A stretch of 64,000 nucleotides of DNA, from the NCBI GenBank assembly GCA_004352715.1, contig SCFE01000015.1:2820414-2884413 (forward strand). Reading direction: 5' to 3'. A program made the position numbers and the translations under genes. Source of the stretch: Hofstenia miamia. Its lineage: Eukaryota; Xenacoelomorpha; Acoela. Positions 12,485-24,275 of the stretch are shown here, in pieces; the first letter of the stretch is position 1, and the number at the start of each line of letters is the position of its first letter. The notes under the pieces were generated by a model. The model was given only the letters and a program-made list of their open reading frames with translations. It ran no database searches and was not told the origin of the DNA.

Positions 12485-12795
12485 CTAGAAACGTAGAAAA
12501 GTCATAAGCCATGTAAACTCAAAGAAAGGAAAAACGTCGAAAGAAAAATGTAAATCTACAAATGTGAAATCGTCAGAAAAGAAATGTAAGTCACAAACGT
12601 GAAAAAATGTCTGAAAAGAAATGTAAGTCATAAACATGGAAAAACATTGTAAAAAAACATGTAAGTCACAAATGTGATAAAACTTTGGAAAAGAAATGTA
12701 AGTCACAAACGTGAAAAAATGTCTGAAAAGAAATGTAAGTCATAAACATGGAAAAACATTGTAAAAAAACATTTAAGTCACAAATGTGATAAAGA
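12485..12795 (-). repeat. Tandem array of a unit of about 36 bp (right arm)
   Basis: Reverse-complement counterpart of the array at 8386-8645 with one or two more copies, including a duplicated pair of units around 12600 and 12710. Confidence 0.75.
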
Positions 12796-14028
12796 CACTG
12801 ATGAAGTTTAAGCATAAACAATTTTTTAAAATGTAAAATAAAATAAGACATTTGTTATTTTTAAATGTTTTGTATTAATAACCAATTTACAATAGTAATA
12901 ATCCAAATTGTGAAAAATTCTAGTTTTATATGATTTGAAAATGTTTTAATTAATTGTTAAATTGATTTGGATTTCATGTTTGGTAGATATGAATCTTTAC
13001 AAATGGATACATTTTTGACATTAGAACAATAGATAACAAATTACGCATTGTCTGTAGAAAGATTGTACACACAGCGGTATAATGGAATTTTACTGTGTTT
13101 ATAGTTGCTTACATTCTGGCAGTCGAACAATGGCCATAGATAAACTATGTTGACACTACGAAAGCATACAACTTACATAGAGCAGAATAATGGATTTTCA
13201 TATTTATGAAACAAAAACAATTACTCTGAAAGATTTCAAACTTTTTGGTAAGCTATTTTTATAATTACATCTCAGATATTGTTTTTGATTCTTAATGCTT
13301 TAGTCCAATATTATCTCTAGTAATTTTACAGANCAGAATTCCCTCAACAACAATGATGATAAACAATAGCCAAATTTAATAGTGCGATACATTTGGTCAT
13401 TATAAGCAAAGTGTAGAATAAATTACATTTTTGTCTTGTCTTAAACACCTATGTGGGTTTTACCACATACATTTATTAAATATTAGAAATTGCATAAACT
13501 AGTCTTTGGTTTCTTCCGAAAAATTATTTTGCATTATTACCAAAATAAGACATTACGCTTTTAGTGAGTATTATTATCTCTCTGATTCAAACATTTGTTA
13601 TTAAATTTTACCGAATAAAACAAGTATGTAAAGTAAACATGTAAACTAAATTTATGTGATATTTCCAATGTCATGTATATTAATAAAAAAAGTAGTATGT
13701 AAAATAAGTATGTAAACTAAATTAATGTGGTATTTTCCAATGTCATGTATGTTAATAAAAAACAAGTATGTAAACTAAATTAGCCACATAAATAAGCAAG
13801 TAAACAAATTAGTTACATTTTAAACAATAGACTGCAAACAATTCTAATCTCATGGGATTTTTGACTTATTAATTATGTAATTCCAAAAACATATATGCAC
13901 AAAAAAATTGGCTACATTTTAAGCAATAGACTACAAACAAATGTATTTGCCAACAAATATTACAACTAAACAGAATATATTCCAATGACGTCAGAGATAC
14001 ACCCCCTCCATTATACACGGCCCAGCAG

Positions 14029-14476
14029 NNNNNNNNNNNNNNNNNNNNNNNNNNNNNNNNNNNNNNNNNNNNNNNNNNNNNNNNNNNNNNNNNNNNNNNN
14101 NNNNNNNNNNNNNNNNNNNNNNNNNNNNNNNNNNNNNNNNNNNNNNNNNNNNNNNNNNNNNNNNNNNNNNNNNNNNNNNNNNNNNNNNNNNNNNNNNNNN
14201 NNNNNNNNNNNNNNNNNNNNNNNNNNNNNNNNNNNNNNNNNNNNNNNNNNNNNNNNNNNNNNNNNNNNNNNNNNNNNNNNNNNNNNNNNNNNNNNNNNNN
14301 NNNNNNNNNNNNNNNNNNNNNNNNNNNNNNNNNNNNNNNNNNNNNNNNNNNNNNNNNNNNNNNNNNNNNNNNNNNNNNNNNNNNNNNNNNNNNNNNNNNN
14401 NNNNNNNNNNNNNNNNNNNNNNNNNNNNNNNNNNNNNNNNNNNNNNNNNNNNNNNNNNNNNNNNNNNNNNNNNNNN
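14029..14476. other. Assembly gap, 448 N
   Basis: Within the right arm of the long-inverted-repeat element. Its two flanks share the same terminal block, so the gap may have negative true length. Confidence 0.9.
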
Positions 14477-14750
14477 AATTAGCCACATAAATAAGCAAGT
14501 CACATACATTAACAAAAAGCAAGTATGTAAAATAGTCATGATTGTTAATAAAAAAACAAGTATGTAAACTAAAATTAGCCAATAAATAAGCAAGTCACAT
14601 ACATTAACAAAAAGCAAGTATGTAAAATTAGTCATGATTGTTAATAAAAAAACAAGTATGTAAACTAAATTAGACCACGTAAATAAGCAAGTAAACAAAT
14701 TAGTTACATTTTAAACAATAGACTGCAAACAATTCTAATCTCATGGGATC

Positions 14751-15821
14751 TTTGACTTATTAATTATGTAATTCCAAAAACATATATGCACAAAAAAATT
14801 GACTACATTTTAAACATTAGACTACAAACAAATGTATTTGCCAACAAATATTACAACTAAACAGAATATATTGCAATGACGTCAGAGATACACCCCGCCA
14901 ATATACACGGCCCAGCAGAGGCCAAAGGCCCCCCTCGACCAATCAGAGAAAAGTGTAACAAAATACGACCCACCTCTCGACCAATCAGAAGAAAGTGTAA
15001 TGAAATACGACCCAATTCATACTACTATTATTCTATCGCGTAAATCATACCTTAGTGACCAATGACTTGGGATTAAGTGATGGAGACAATGATCCCCGTT
15101 CAGCATATTTGCCAACAATGTGAGACTTCCTGTGTGCCTATAGTGTAGAACATTTGAAGAAAGCCAGTGCCTCATGATACTGCAACGACGGCTCAATTAT
15201 ACGGAGTGATCGTTTTTGGATATTCTCGATTTTCCGGTTCGTTAATCCATAGTGCCCAACTGGGGCACAGTACTCAAGAACAGAANTTTGACTTATTAAT
15301 TATGTAATTCCAAAAACATATATGCACAAAAAAATTGACTACATTTTAAACAATAGACTACAAACAAATGTATTTGCCAACAAATATTACAACTAAACAG
15401 AATATATTGCAATGACGTCAGAGATACACCCCGCCAATATACACGGCCCAGCAGAGGCCAAAGGCCCCCCTCGACCAATCAGAGAAAAGTGTAACAAAAT
15501 ACGACCCACCTCTCGACCAATCAGAAGAAAGTGTAATGAAATACGACCCAATTCATACTACTATTATTCTATCGCGTAAATCATACCTTAGTGACCAATG
15601 ACTTGGGATTAAGTGATGGAGACAATGATCCCCGTTCAGCATATTTGCCAACAATGTGAGACTTCCTGTGTGCCTATAGTGTAGAACATTTGAAGAAAGC
15701 CAGTGCCTCATGATACTGCAACGACGGCTCAATTATACGGAGTGATCGTTTTTGGATATTCTCGATTTTCCGGTTCGTTAATCCATAGTGCCCAACTGGG
15801 GCACAGTACTCAAGAACAGAA
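14751..15821. repeat. 535-bp false-looking direct duplication around a single N
   Basis: Positions 14751-15285 and 15287-15821 look identical, separated only by the N at 15286. The block spans the element's right end and the start of the resumed LINE. The true locus most likely has one copy, with 14750 joined to 15287. Confidence 0.9.
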
Positions 15822-17218
15822 CATATAGTTGCAAAATACACGGTGATAAGATGATTACCTGGTAACCCGCTGCGCTTTATGGATTTTAAGAAGAAAAGTC
15901 TCTTAGTAGCTTTCTTAACTATATCCTGGACATGAGTCTTCCATTTTAGGTTGTACTGGAATCGAACACCAAGCAGTTTTGCTGAAGCAACTCGCTCAAT
16001 ATTTTTCCCATTGATGAGTGTTTCATCAGGTAATTATTGTCCCATAGAAAACAAATTAATAGCTCCTTTGTTTTCGTAACATTGAGCATGGCTTCATTAT
16101 TGCTGCACCACGATAGTACCATGTCTGTGATGTTGCAAGACCCGTGATCCCCTTTATTAAAATAGTGACAAGCAGTTGTGTCATTACAAACTTCACCCTT
16201 AGCTTCCATTCAGATAACAGTAAGTTTACAAATAGTATGAAGAGCCACGGACCCATCTTAGTACCCTGTGGTATGCTAGCTCTAATAGTTTTCCACAACG
16301 ATACACATCCACTTGGTAACCTTACTCTATGACGCCTATCCGTAAGAAACGATACTATCCATTTGATTGTGGAATGTTTGATACATATATCAAACAAATG
16401 CTTAATAAGTAACGGATGACTTACAAAGCCAACCGCCTTTTTCAGGTCAAACAACTATGCTCGTATATAGGAATGGTCTGTGTCAAGCTTCTTAAGCCAT
16501 TGATAGGAAATATTAACCAGGTCTGATGCAGTGGATCTACAAAGAATGACACCATGCTGGTGCGGGTCTAGCACCTCCAATATACGAGGTTTCAGTTCGT
16601 TATCCACAATAATTTCTTCTATTACCTTAGATACCGAGTACGTTAGAGCAATTGGACGTAAATCATTAATAGGAGTATATACAAGTCTTACCTTAGCTAG
16701 AGGTACGATCTCAGCGGCTGCAAAGGGAGTAGCACAGCTATCATGCAGTAACCGTTTAATCAGTAAGGATAAAAGATGCGCCATCTCGTAGTTAAAATAC
16801 CTTGGAATCCAGCACGGTATGATTCGCTGTTTTCTGTCAGGACCAGAAGATTTGAGTGGAGATATTTGACTAATAATCTTAAACACAGAATATTCGTCAG
16901 TTTGAATACATATGTCATTTTGGGGTTCACCAAACACAAGATCATCAGATATACTGGGGTAATGACCTACGCAAGATGTGAGGTCGTCGTTTATCCTATT
17001 TGCCAATTCTTCTTGAGACAAACCAGCCAAATTACTACCAAGGACCAATGAGTTACTATCATTGAAATTACATAGATTTTTTATTGATTTCCACCAGTAT
17101 CGCGGATTTCTGATTTTAAGATCGTTAATGTGGTTCTTATAAAACAACCGCCTATTTTCCTTAATAGAGCGTTTAACAGCATTCCTCATCTTTCTGAATT
17201 CAAAAGGGTTGTTATTGC
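15563..17218 (-). pseudogene. LINE copy A reverse transcriptase (interrupted)
   Basis: Read on the - strand from the gap at 17219. It holds the ORF2 linker and RT: RNPRYWWKSIKNLC, LKSSGPDRKQRIIPCW, NDLRPIALTYSVSKVIEEII, FDLKKAVGFVSHPLL and the IPQGTKMGPWLFILF box. A TAG interrupts the frame just before FDLKK (16455); copy B reads on there. One base is missing in the FVDD catalytic box near 16190, shifting the frame. Residues conserved between the copies place it with CR1/L2-type LINEs. The 5' part lies in the 1000-N gap and the 3' end lies across the foldback-type element at 5990-6179. Confidence 0.85.
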
Positions 17219-18218
17219 NNNNNNNNNNNNNNNNNNNNNNNNNNNNNNNNNNNNNNNNNNNNNNNNNNNNNNNNNNNNNNNNNNNNNNNNNNNNNNNNNN
17301 NNNNNNNNNNNNNNNNNNNNNNNNNNNNNNNNNNNNNNNNNNNNNNNNNNNNNNNNNNNNNNNNNNNNNNNNNNNNNNNNNNNNNNNNNNNNNNNNNNNN
17401 NNNNNNNNNNNNNNNNNNNNNNNNNNNNNNNNNNNNNNNNNNNNNNNNNNNNNNNNNNNNNNNNNNNNNNNNNNNNNNNNNNNNNNNNNNNNNNNNNNNN
17501 NNNNNNNNNNNNNNNNNNNNNNNNNNNNNNNNNNNNNNNNNNNNNNNNNNNNNNNNNNNNNNNNNNNNNNNNNNNNNNNNNNNNNNNNNNNNNNNNNNNN
17601 NNNNNNNNNNNNNNNNNNNNNNNNNNNNNNNNNNNNNNNNNNNNNNNNNNNNNNNNNNNNNNNNNNNNNNNNNNNNNNNNNNNNNNNNNNNNNNNNNNNN
17701 NNNNNNNNNNNNNNNNNNNNNNNNNNNNNNNNNNNNNNNNNNNNNNNNNNNNNNNNNNNNNNNNNNNNNNNNNNNNNNNNNNNNNNNNNNNNNNNNNNNN
17801 NNNNNNNNNNNNNNNNNNNNNNNNNNNNNNNNNNNNNNNNNNNNNNNNNNNNNNNNNNNNNNNNNNNNNNNNNNNNNNNNNNNNNNNNNNNNNNNNNNNN
17901 NNNNNNNNNNNNNNNNNNNNNNNNNNNNNNNNNNNNNNNNNNNNNNNNNNNNNNNNNNNNNNNNNNNNNNNNNNNNNNNNNNNNNNNNNNNNNNNNNNNN
18001 NNNNNNNNNNNNNNNNNNNNNNNNNNNNNNNNNNNNNNNNNNNNNNNNNNNNNNNNNNNNNNNNNNNNNNNNNNNNNNNNNNNNNNNNNNNNNNNNNNNN
18101 NNNNNNNNNNNNNNNNNNNNNNNNNNNNNNNNNNNNNNNNNNNNNNNNNNNNNNNNNNNNNNNNNNNNNNNNNNNNNNNNNNNNNNNNNNNNNNNNNNNN
18201 NNNNNNNNNNNNNNNNNN
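17219..18218. other. Assembly gap, exactly 1000 N
   Basis: It hides the 5' half of LINE copy A (ORF1 and endonuclease expected) and the outer flank of the next inverted-repeat element. Confidence 0.95.
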
Positions 18219-18240
18219 ATATATATATATATATATATAT

Positions 18241-19835
18241 GTTGAATATATGGGGTTAGGGTTAATTTTGTTTTATCCTTGGACTAAATGCTTGTGATGC
18301 AATTTGAGGCAAATCAAATAAGATTTAGGGGTAGCTCAACACACTTAAAGTTTGTGTTATACAATATAAATAGTATCTCATCATTTTTCCTATATTATGT
18401 CAGATTTTGCCTCCTTATCAAAGCTCTCTTTATCCAATCCACTTGCTCTAAAAAAGTTAAAGAAGCTATAGAAGACTGTTTATTGCAGGCTTGACGAACA
18501 AAGCAATGATCTGATTTTTATATTTAATTTTTCTCTTTATTGGCGACGAATATCACATTCATATATTATATATACCAGTAAGAAATTTATTACATGTATT
18601 TGTTCTTAATCTAACCTTTCTGTCTGTACTTTCTACGATACTTCATACATTTTGCACTTAATTTCAAATATTTGATTTTATCTGTTTTATTTTAATAAAT
18701 TTCCTTGATTTTAGCTTATGATTATCTACTTAACAGTTTATCACAATGTAAATCAAGATAAATGTACGTTTTATTTTTTGCTATGGTTCACATAAGAAAC
18801 ACCTAAAAGAAACATTTACAAATCTTATCTTTTTAGTTGTGAGAGGGTTATTGCCTTCGAACAGTTTGGGTATAGCTTTCAATTTCAATACTGGAGCTGC
18901 TCTTCATCATGCTTCAGTCTTCAATTAAATTTTTGAATAAGGGTAACACTTTGTTCTCTGTTATCATTTGCAAAACACAGAGAGAGACACGTCTCCTTGC
19001 ACGTTCAAAATAATCCAAGTCTTTCCATTTAGAGGGATTTACAGAAAGGAAGGAGTCCGAGAGATGAAAATCTCGAAATAATGCTTTTGAACGTCGTGTT
19101 GTGAAATCGGTGAAAATTGTGAATGTATCTACTGTGGGGCTTTCGATGCATCTTTCTCCTTCGATTGTTTTATTCCTTTCACAAAATATACTTAGAATAA
19201 ATTGTCTTTGCCATTCATCAGGCATGATTGATGCACTCAGGGAACATGGAACAGGAATTTGATTCCGCGAGGTGGAGTAAAGCCCAACAGGAAAATAGCA
19301 AATTCCGCCATCTCTCTGTAGTCATTGCGATGAAGTTCATGCTCCATTTAGTATACGTATAAAGTTTCTTCGCGTACATCCTCCATTTAGTGTACGCAGC
19401 AACATCTCCGTCAATACCTTCTTCATTTGTCGAGATTTAAAAAAAAACATTGTAAATTTCAAATCATTGCTCAGTTTGGCTGGTCTGACATTCTATATTC
19501 TTACATAGCTTTCTTACATTGTTCAGTGTTTCAGATTTGAAGTTAGATAAAAGTTTCAATTCATTGCTTTGTTCATCAGGTTTGGCAATAAACAGCCGTC
19601 TATAGCTTCTTTTACTTTCAGAGAAAGTAGATTTGATAAATGGAGCTTTACGGAGGCAAAGTCTAACACACTATAGGAAAAATGTTGCGATACTACATAT
19701 ACTGTGTACCACAATTTTTGAGCGTATTGAGCTACCCCTAAATCTTATTTGATTTGGCTCAAATTGCATCACAAGCATTAGGTTCAAGGATAAAACAAAA
19801 TGAAGGTGTGAATACAGGTATCGGTCATATTTCAT
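18241..19835. mobile_element. Inverted-repeat element of about 1.6 kb
   Basis: Segment 18265-18510 is an inverted copy of 19555-19810. Shared blocks include the GTTTTATCCTTG stretch, GCTTGTGATGCAATTTGAG and AGAAGCTATAGA, with the TTTATTGC and GAACAAAGCAATGA blocks at the inner ends. Both outer ends run into (AT)n tracts, so exact termini and any target duplication cannot be set. The core contains one open frame of 136 codons on the - strand. No known transposase is recognised. Confidence 0.65.
18914..19321 (-). CDS. Unidentified ORF inside the inverted-repeat element
   Basis: Open on the - strand from 19321; the first Met is at 19225. The open frame begins right after ACTACAG, which could be a splice acceptor. 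It reads DGGICYFPVGLYSTSRNQIP, then MPDEWQRQFILSIF, SPTVDTFTIFTDFTTRR, and a charged C-terminus DLDYFERARRRVSLC...PLFKNLIED with a stop. Residue composition looks protein-like (mixed charged and aromatic, few N/K runs), unlike most chance ORFs here. No family is recognised. It may be a captured host exon or part of the element's own gene. Confidence 0.35.
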   Translation of the reverse strand, partial: LQRDGGICYFPVGLYSTSRNQIPVPCSLSASIMPDEWQRQFILSIFCERNKTIEGERCIESPTVDTFTIFTDFTTRRSKALFRDFHLSDSFLSVNPSKWKDLDYFERARRRVSLCVLQMITENKVLPLFKNLIED

Positions 19836-19850
19836 ATATTAAGGACCACC

Positions 19851-19853
<3 letters not shown>

Positions 19854-19894
<41 letters not shown>
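19854..19894. repeat. (TA)n microsatellite
   Basis: About 40 bp of uninterrupted TA, at the right edge of the inverted-repeat element. Confidence 0.9.
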
Positions 19895-19899
<5 letters not shown>

Positions 19900-21654
19900 C
19901 AAGAATGTTAGTTTTTGAAGAATGTTTCAAACAAAGTTCATGCCCTCAACCAATTTCATGAATTCATATAGGTATGATAAGAGAATAGTTTGAAATTTTG
20001 CTTCTGTATTTTTTTTAGAAATTACAAAAGAGCATCCATGAGCATGTAATTTTTATTACTCTAAATTGAAAATTAAAAGGTGAACTAAAACAGATCATAA
20101 GTTAACTTTAGCTTCTTATAGACAAACGCAATCATCTGTGCTTTGAGCATGCAAATCTTGGGTTACTGAAGGGATGTAAACTAGATGAAGTGGTATTTAA
20201 CAAAATTTCCCTGTGATCTGATTTCTGAAGTGATTACCTATATATTTTCATTTGTGAATAGAAATACATTTACTAAAAACCGGACCCAGACACAGACACA
20301 AGACAAGTAATTTTCCATTTTCTGACCCAAACTGCAAATCACAGCGCATATGGGTCTAGACTTAATTTCAATTCAGAAAACGATGAGATAAGCATTTAAT
20401 CTTACTAATTTTCTTTCAGTAGACAGAATGCTTAAGCCTAATTAATGTGTATGGTTGGCAAGATCAAAGATTAGTATGAATAGATCATATTATAAAAGGA
20501 GGAAGAGAAACCTCTCTGTTCTTGCTGTTTTCAGACTTAGGATTTCTTAATTAATTCATGAGTTTTGAGCAGTTAAAATTTTTTCATGAAATCATAAGGT
20601 TTTAGCAATACTACTGGATAAAATATTGAAATTGCGATTGAACAAAATTTAAAATTAGAGTGAATATCCTACAATATTCTAAGAAGATCTCACTGCGACA
20701 AAATTGCAATCGTAACAATATCACGAGAACATCGAATGCATCCTAATACGATCCTAAATCTATCATAATGTCCGTCCAAATTAATAACTTTAAGATGTCT
20801 CATTAAGACCCCATATGTCCCAATAAGATGTTCTCAGGATGTCTCAGCACATGGGTTTGAGATTGTATGGCAATAAAATACTTTGAGGATGTCTGAAAAG
20901 ATAAGTTAATGACCGTCACAGCAATATTGAATTATTTGCAGCATCATTTAAAACAATAACATACAATATGCCAGTGCGTTTTAAGTCACATACAACAGTT
21001 TATCATTAGCAAATTTATTAAATAACAATGAATAAACTACTACAAAGCTATTGCATTATAATAAAACACATAAGATTCTAGAGACCCAACTGCTTTGCAC
21101 AGATGCATAAAAATGCATTCAGCATAGTAAACAACATCAATTACAACACAATACTGCTTTTACTGATAACGCATTGCATTACAAAATTACTAATTTACTC
21201 AGTATTATCGATAGCTTTAAAAGCATCCTAAATATTCTTTAGTAACTTGTTCATAACATTGGCAATTATAAGGTTAAATTAAAAATTTCAATTTTGAATA
21301 GAATTTAAATTATTTTTTTGATGAGCATAGAATTATATAAAGTAGAAAAGAGTTTTACTATTTTTCAAACTATTCAAAATTGACATTTTGCAATTAAAAT
21401 TTTTTGAAAATTTACATTTTTCCCTTTTTGGCAAATTGTAATAAAGTAATATAATTTCTTGGTTTTCAAGTACTTAGCGTCAAATATAAGTATAAATACA
21501 TACATATTTAAAATATGACACAAAACTTGCGCTGATAGCATAATAGCATTAAACGCAACTTTTTGACACATATAATGATAAGTTTCAATTTAGGAATTGG
21601 AGAATATAATTTCGCGAACTTTTAAAGGTGTGAAAATATTGAGTTTTACAGTAC
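19895..21654. other. Intron sequence; the missing last IgSF exon may lie here
   Basis: No coding block or terminal repeat was recognised. The IgSF gene on the - strand needs at least one more phase-1 exon downstream of 21655; I could not identify it. Confidence 0.35.
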
Positions 21655-23430
21655 CTGTTGCATATGGATTTTCATCTTTGTCAAACAAAGTTTCTTTATC
21701 ACCTTTAGAAAATGGATGTCCTAAGCAAATAATAAAGGAATAGTAAAAAAATATATTTACGTCTAATCAAAAGAAATCCTCCAAGAATTACAACTGCAAT
21801 AAGAATTAAAACAAAGGTGAAGGCACCACCAGAAATTGCAATTGCAATAAAACCTGAACTGCTTTTCTTATCTAAAGTTACAAATTTCAAACACATAGTA
21901 TTAACCATTTGATACATTACCAATTTGTAAAACCTTAAATTCCAAAATTACTTCTTTGGAGGTAAATTCATTAGAAGCCACTAAGACATATTCATAATAA
22001 ACATTAGAAAGAGGAAGAGAAAATGTGATGTTCGCAATGTTTGTGTAGTTCCATTTCTGTGTTTCATTTTTGTACAAAGCTACTGTGTAACTACTCGGTA
22101 AAGAAATTATATCTGAAAGGAAGTAGGTGAAAATTGAATTGTCGGTGTTATTTCGTGTAGTCTTCACTTTAAAATCAACATCTAACCAAAATGTTAGAGA
22201 GAAAAAGTAGAAATATTCTTACAGTAGACAACAAGATTTCTTTTCATTATCGTTTCAAACTTTGAATTTTCTGCTTTGCAATTGACTTCCCCATTCATGT
22301 ATCTACTTGCTTTAAGTTCGTAGTTTAATACGTCACTGTTTAAAAGAGATTTGTGATTGGTCACGGTAGAAATAGTTAAATTTGCAATTTCAGGGTTTGA
22401 TCGAATGACAGAACAAGTAAAATTCATTCTGTCTCCTTCAATGGCTTGAGTTTCTGACAAAATAAATTCGATTTCAGGTGAATCTGGAAATTAGGTGTTA
22501 GTAAAATATTTGCTAAACTATATTTTTACAGTGTACAACTAGTGTTATTGATGATGATTTGGAAACATTCGTTTTGAAATTATATGCATAGCATGTGTAC
22601 ATTGTTTGATCCATATCTCTTGAAACATTTTGTATATTCCAAGCAAATTGATTTTCAGTAATAGTGAAGGCTGTAGAAGAGCAATTTAGATTTGCTGCTG
22701 GAAAAGAATGAATTGAGATGTTGCCAGTGGTGTTGCTGCCTTCACTTGTTATGAGGTCTTTTTGAGCCATTAGGTATGGCCCATCTAAAATGATTTCCAT
22801 TAGCAAAAAAATTAACTTTATATTTGTTTATTAATTATTGGTTTGCAACTATTAATATACTAAAAAAATTGAGTAATTCTTTTAAATGACATAAACCTTT
22901 GTACATTTAAATTCGAAGAAGGTGCATTAAATTTCGAGCAAAATAGATCGAATTTCAAATAAAAAATTATTTCTGATAAGAAAATATAAATGTAATAATA
23001 CATATAATCAATTACGTAAACATTAGAACAATTTGTTTACGTAACTGCAATTGGAAATCAACTAATTCCAATTTAAGACCTTTTTTGGATTATGAAAATT
23101 ATTATAAGTTGCTTTTTATCTTTCGGAACATGTACAAAATTTTAAAAGCTTATAATACATATAATAAAACCGTAAAAGTCTTAGTGGCCAGTGAAACTTT
23201 ATTGAACTATGCCTGCTTGAGGAGTAGATTGTTGCAATGCCATTTACGAAGATATTTGACACCATTTCACTATAAGTGCTTCCACTCATTGTGCAAGGAA
23301 AGTAGTTTCGTTTTTTGATTGCAGAATTTAAATTTTACACCATACTTGAACACACTTCAGAACAGCTCAATGGGTGAACAGCTGTAATAATAAGGAGCAA
23401 GCCGCAGAAATACCAAATGCAATTTCTCAT
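21655..23430 (-). CDS. Ig-superfamily type I membrane protein (six exons, 3' end missing)
   Basis: Exons on the - strand: 23430-23346, 22784-22530, 22483-22223, 22181-21921, 21871-21761, 21720-21655. All junctions are GT/AG and phase 1, as is usual for Ig-fold exons, and all join in frame. Exon 1 is a signal peptide (MRNCIWYFCGLLLIITAVHP). Exon 2 is an Ig domain with the MYTCYA box. Exon 3 is a second Ig domain (EGDRMNFTCSV ... GEVNCKAEN). Exon 4 is an Ig- or FN3-like domain without the Cys pair. Exon 5 is the transmembrane helix (FVLILIAVVILGGFLLI) with a basic stop. Exon 6 is a short tail containing ENPYAT. There are many N-glycosylation sites. About 346 residues are seen. It is an adhesion or receptor protein by architecture; ligand unknown. 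It lies within the transporter's intron, on the opposite strand. Confidence 0.8.
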
Positions 23431-24059
23431 TATAGTTGGGCATCACTTTGAGTAGCTTTATCATGTAGAAAAGAATCTTAGCAAATTGAACCAACGCAGT
23501 CTCTCAGCAAGCATTCAGCACAATTTCTGGCATTAAGAGAACCAAAGTGCACTGTAAATGACATCATTTTCATAGGAGAAATACTCTCCTCACAGTGAAT
23601 GCTTCTTTAATGCATTTTAGGAATATTTATTACTCGTATGTTTATCTTTTCTTGCTCTTATCTTTCCTCATTGTGTGTATTGATTAAGGCTTCACTTACA
23701 GGATAAGTTTTCCTTTATGACTTTCTTTTGTGTAAGGGAAAGCCTGTGTAAACGCAAATTTAGAATCCCTTATGGGGATTGTAGTTAAAAGATATCTGAT
23801 TGGAAGAAAGCTATTTAACTTAATATAGACCAATGACACTGCTTGCTGTAACTACGCATTCAGTGACATCATAGAATAAAATTGACATAGAAACACGAAA
23901 AAGTTCTCACGAAACACTTATGCGATCATGCAAATGATATTTAGTAAATCTAATAATTGCTTCATAAATAAGGATAAAGTCATAGGGATAACTTATCATT
24001 TAAACAGAGACTAAATTTGCTTTCATTTTCATTTTGAAATACCTGAATGCAACCTTCCA
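23431..24059. other. Putative upstream region of the IgSF gene
   Basis: About 630 bp between the IgSF start codon (23430, - strand) and the LINE copy B 3' end. It would hold the promoter and 5' UTR. No core-promoter motif is convincing by eye. Confidence 0.35.
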
Positions 24060-24149
24060 CAATATTGAGAGAGAGGGGGAAATTTATTTATCACTAGCAA
24101 CCTAGCAAGTGGGTTCAATAATAGTGATACAAATACAAAAAAAATCACC

Positions 24150-24275
24150 AAATAACACTAACTACTAACAGTTACTAATCACTAAATACTAACAGTTACT
24201 AAACACTAACTACTAACAGTTACTAAACACTAAATACTAACAGTTACTAAACACTAAATACTAACAGTTATGATA
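24150..24275 (-). repeat. Tandem repeat of about 25 bp in the LINE 3' UTR
   Basis: About five copies built on ACTAACAGTTACTAA followed by ACACTAAAT or ACACTAACT. LINE copy A has only about two such units (6065-6115), so the array differs between copies. Confidence 0.75.

Larger units (their letters stand above)
6180..15026. mobile_element. Long-inverted-repeat (foldback-type) DNA element, about 8.8 kb as assembled
   Basis: Seen: the left end starts AGTAGTATGAATTGGGTCGT and the right end is its reverse complement (15007-15026). Inverted arms run 6180-9333 and 11837-15026. The element splits a LINE: four host bases (TATT) occur at both junctions, so the target duplication is 2-4 bp, possibly TA. 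The arms carry tandem arrays (6480-7265 and 8386-8645, mirrored in the right arm). No transposase was found; the centre includes a 1000-N gap. Known: long termini built of tandem repeats are typical of foldback-like elements, but the short duplication does not match classical FB or Galileo. Superfamily unresolved. Confidence 0.75.
11837..15026 (-). repeat. Right arm of the long inverted repeat
   Basis: Reverse complement of the left arm with a few percent divergence. It is interrupted by a single N (13333) and a 448-N gap (14029-14476). The sequences on both sides of that gap (13800-14028 and 14690-14925) are near-copies of one another, so the contig ends probably overlap rather than abut. 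Near the end, the GTCGTATTT-plus-GATTGGTCGAG block is present twice, against once in the left arm. Confidence 0.75.

Noticed and set aside
20460-20560. Possible last exon of the IgSF gene (PKSENSKNREVSLPPF on the - strand)
   Set aside because: The phase needed from the preceding exon does not match a good acceptor there.
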